The position numbers and the translations under genes were made by a program. A stretch of 23,502 nucleotides of DNA from Pelargonium cotyledonis. Its lineage: Eukaryota > Streptophyta > Magnoliopsida > Geraniales > Geraniaceae. The stretch is taken from positions 1 to 23,502 of the forward strand of contig JAYMTA010000867.1 of the NCBI GenBank assembly GCA_036897625.1, given 5' to 3'. Numbering within the stretch: the stretch's first letter is position 1; each line of letters starts with the position of its first letter. The notes under the pieces are model-generated. The model was not told the origin of the DNA. It saw nothing but the letters and a program-made list of their open reading frames with translations, and did no database searches. Positions 21,800-23,502 of the stretch are shown here, one piece after another.

Positions 21800-23310
21800 T
21801 TAAGCTTCAACTGTCTCCTCCAGAATCACTGCCTTCACTGGCTTTGCCAACAAAAAGTCGGTATGCTCTTGGAATGGAGATTTGGTGAAGCGAGTCTCTC
21901 TCCAGAAGTCAGGAGTAAGGAAGCCATAAGTTTTCAATAAGCAGTCAAATGTAGCCTGTACAAGATGAATGAATATGCACTAATGATAAATATCATATAC
22001 ACAGATGTTTCAAGAACTTTGAATTTCAGGAAAACAAATAAAACCAAATAGTTGAAATAAAAGTGAGAACTGATAACCTATATTGCAAACACATTTTCAA
22101 CATTAGGATTGATAATCTATTACAATACATAAGCAAACAGAAGTATCCCAAAAAAACTATTGCTACCAACACTTTCAGTTCTAATAGTTGCAATGCAAAA
22201 TTTCACATTCGGCAATACTAGTCAATACTAAATGCATTGCAAAGCTTTAGCTTTCCAATGGTAGTCAAATACTGAATGCATCTCAAAGCTTTACCTTTGC
22301 AACACTAGTAGTGAATGCATTCAATTATATATAATATAGGCTGATCAACTATATTATACATTTCAAATGCATAAACTAAATTAGATTTTCAATAACAAAG
22401 AACAAGGCATGTCCAATCATTCATCATTACTAAGAACTGCAAGTGCAGATTTCTGAAAGATATTAGGATAGACAGCATAATAAAGAGAGTTGAGATTTAA
22501 TTTCAGCCTACAATTTTGAGGTCTAATTTGGCAATCAATACTCACAAACAACTAAAACAACTGATTTTTACAATTAGGGATCAAAATGTACACAACAAGA
22601 ATTGAACAAGAGAAATTAACAGAAAACTAGAGTGTTCATCTGTAATTTAATCTATACACATCAAATCAATACCAATTAGCTTGAAGGTCAAATCTATAGA
22701 ACACATTGCTTATTAAAAAAACTTGTATCCCATTTTCAGGGGTGTAGCCACATAGCATTTACTTCAAACTATAAATTCTGAATATTATACAGCACAAATG
22801 GAGCATAATAAATACAAACAGTAAAATAAACCAATTCAAGATCAAAATAAAACAGTTATTAAAGTAATTTGAAAAACAGAAAACCACAATTATCAAACGA
22901 GCAAAAGCATATACATAGAACAAATTGTGATAGATCAAACCTTGACAAAGTTTCCAAGAGTCTTAGTTGAGCCCCTTGAGGAAGTGAAGACATCCTCAAT
23001 ACCAGCGAACTGAAGCACCTTCTTGGGAACCCTAGCAGCGACAATACCAGCACCACGAGGAGCCGGAACCATCCTCACCGTGACGGAACCACACTTCCCG
23101 GTGACCTTGCAGGGAACGGTATGAGGCTTACCGATCTTGTTACCCCAGTAACCCCTCCTCACAGGGATAACAGTGAGCTTAGCCAATATGATGGCTCCGC
23201 GAATGGCTGTGGCCACCTCCTTGCTGCACTTAACTCCGAGACCGACGTGACCGTTACCGTCTCCGACGACGACGAACGCCTTAAACCTAGTTCTCTGACC
23301 GGCACGGGTC

Positions 23311-23345
<35 letters not shown>

Positions 23346-23501
23346 CTTGAGGCCGGGGCATAGGGTGTCGACGATCTGGTGCTCCTTGATAGGAAGAGAG
23401 TGAAGGTAGATGTGCTCCAAGGATAAGATTTTGCCTTCCTTGACGAGGCGGCCGAGCTTGGTGACCGGGACCCACTTCTCCTCCTCATCGCGACGAGGGC
23501 C
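21800..23501 (-). CDS. RPS2: 40S ribosomal protein S2 (uS5), 5'-truncated
   Basis: Two visible exons, 23501-22941 (187 codons) and 21955-21800 (51 codons plus stop), give the last 238 of an expected 270-285 residues. The N-terminal Gly/Arg-rich tail, the start codon and the promoter lie beyond the right edge. The first visible residues are [19 protein letters not shown]. The S5 RNA-binding domain is clear ([20 protein letters not shown], then [10 protein letters not shown]), followed by the C-terminal domain ([39 protein letters not shown]). The end, TVEA, is typical of plant S2. It is a core small-subunit protein near the mRNA entry and decoding region. GC content is much higher in the first visible exon than in its intron. 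Arabidopsis At2g41840 is the likely positional ortholog. Confidence 0.97.
21956..22940 (-). other. RPS2 intron, no snoRNA found
   Basis: This 985-nt AT-rich intron lies between KTLGNFVK and ATFDCLLK. I looked for intron-encoded box C/D snoRNAs, as found in some ribosomal protein genes, and found no properly spaced C (RUGAUGA) and D (CUGA) pair. A diverged tandem duplication lies at 22217-22304. Confidence 0.7.
22217..22304. repeat. Diverged 44-bp tandem duplication in the RPS2 intron
   Basis: Unit A (22217-22260) and unit B (22261-22304) share the order TAGTCAA-TACT-AATGCAT-GCAAAGCTTTA-CTTT. A partial third unit (CTAGTAGTGAATGCATTCAA) follows. Identity is about 75-80 percent by eye. Nothing suggests a function. 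Confidence 0.65.
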
Positions 23502-23502
23502 A

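Noticed and set aside
21956-22940. Box C/D snoRNA in the RPS2 intron (an AATGATGA occurs on the minus strand)
   Set aside because: No D box at suitable spacing and no terminal stem could be found.

Overview
This window is nuclear DNA from a flowering plant, most likely a eudicot. The genes are split by AT-rich introns, the proteins are plant-specific or plant-type, and one intron holds a Stowaway MITE and another a tRNA-derived SINE. I cannot name the species.

Four genes are supported. (1) + strand, <1-4519: the C-terminal 445 residues of a chloroplast-type carboxyl-terminal processing protease (S41, CtpA family), in 12 visible exons. (2) - strand, 15912-5756: a complete plant EFR3-like ARM-repeat protein, about 1011 residues in 19 coding exons plus a 5'-leader exon. 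It is predicted to anchor the PI4-kinase alpha complex to the plasma membrane. (3) - strand, 19432-17507: a two-exon AN1/C2H2 zinc-finger stress-associated protein of the SAP11/SAP16 type. (4) - strand, 23501-21800: the C-terminal 238 residues of cytosolic ribosomal protein S2 (uS5), running off the right edge.

CTPA and EFR3 are convergent, with 1.2 kb between their stop codons. EFR3, SAP and RPS2 all read leftward. From memory, Arabidopsis carries the same EFR3-SAP11-RPS2 run at At2g41830-41835-41840, and the sister segment At3g57490-57680 has an RPS2 and a CtpA gene. The window therefore looks like one conserved ancestral block. The four genes share no pathway.

The rest is introns and AT-rich intergenic DNA with repeats: a 262-bp Stowaway MITE with a duplicated inner terminal repeat, an antisense SINE, small direct and tandem duplications, microsatellites and one degenerate dispersed repeat. 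I found no RNA gene and no new multi-gene system. The most interesting points are splice signals: a missing GT at the SAP donor, a GC-AG intron in EFR3, and two acceptors 13 nt apart at the last EFR3 exon that give different C-termini.
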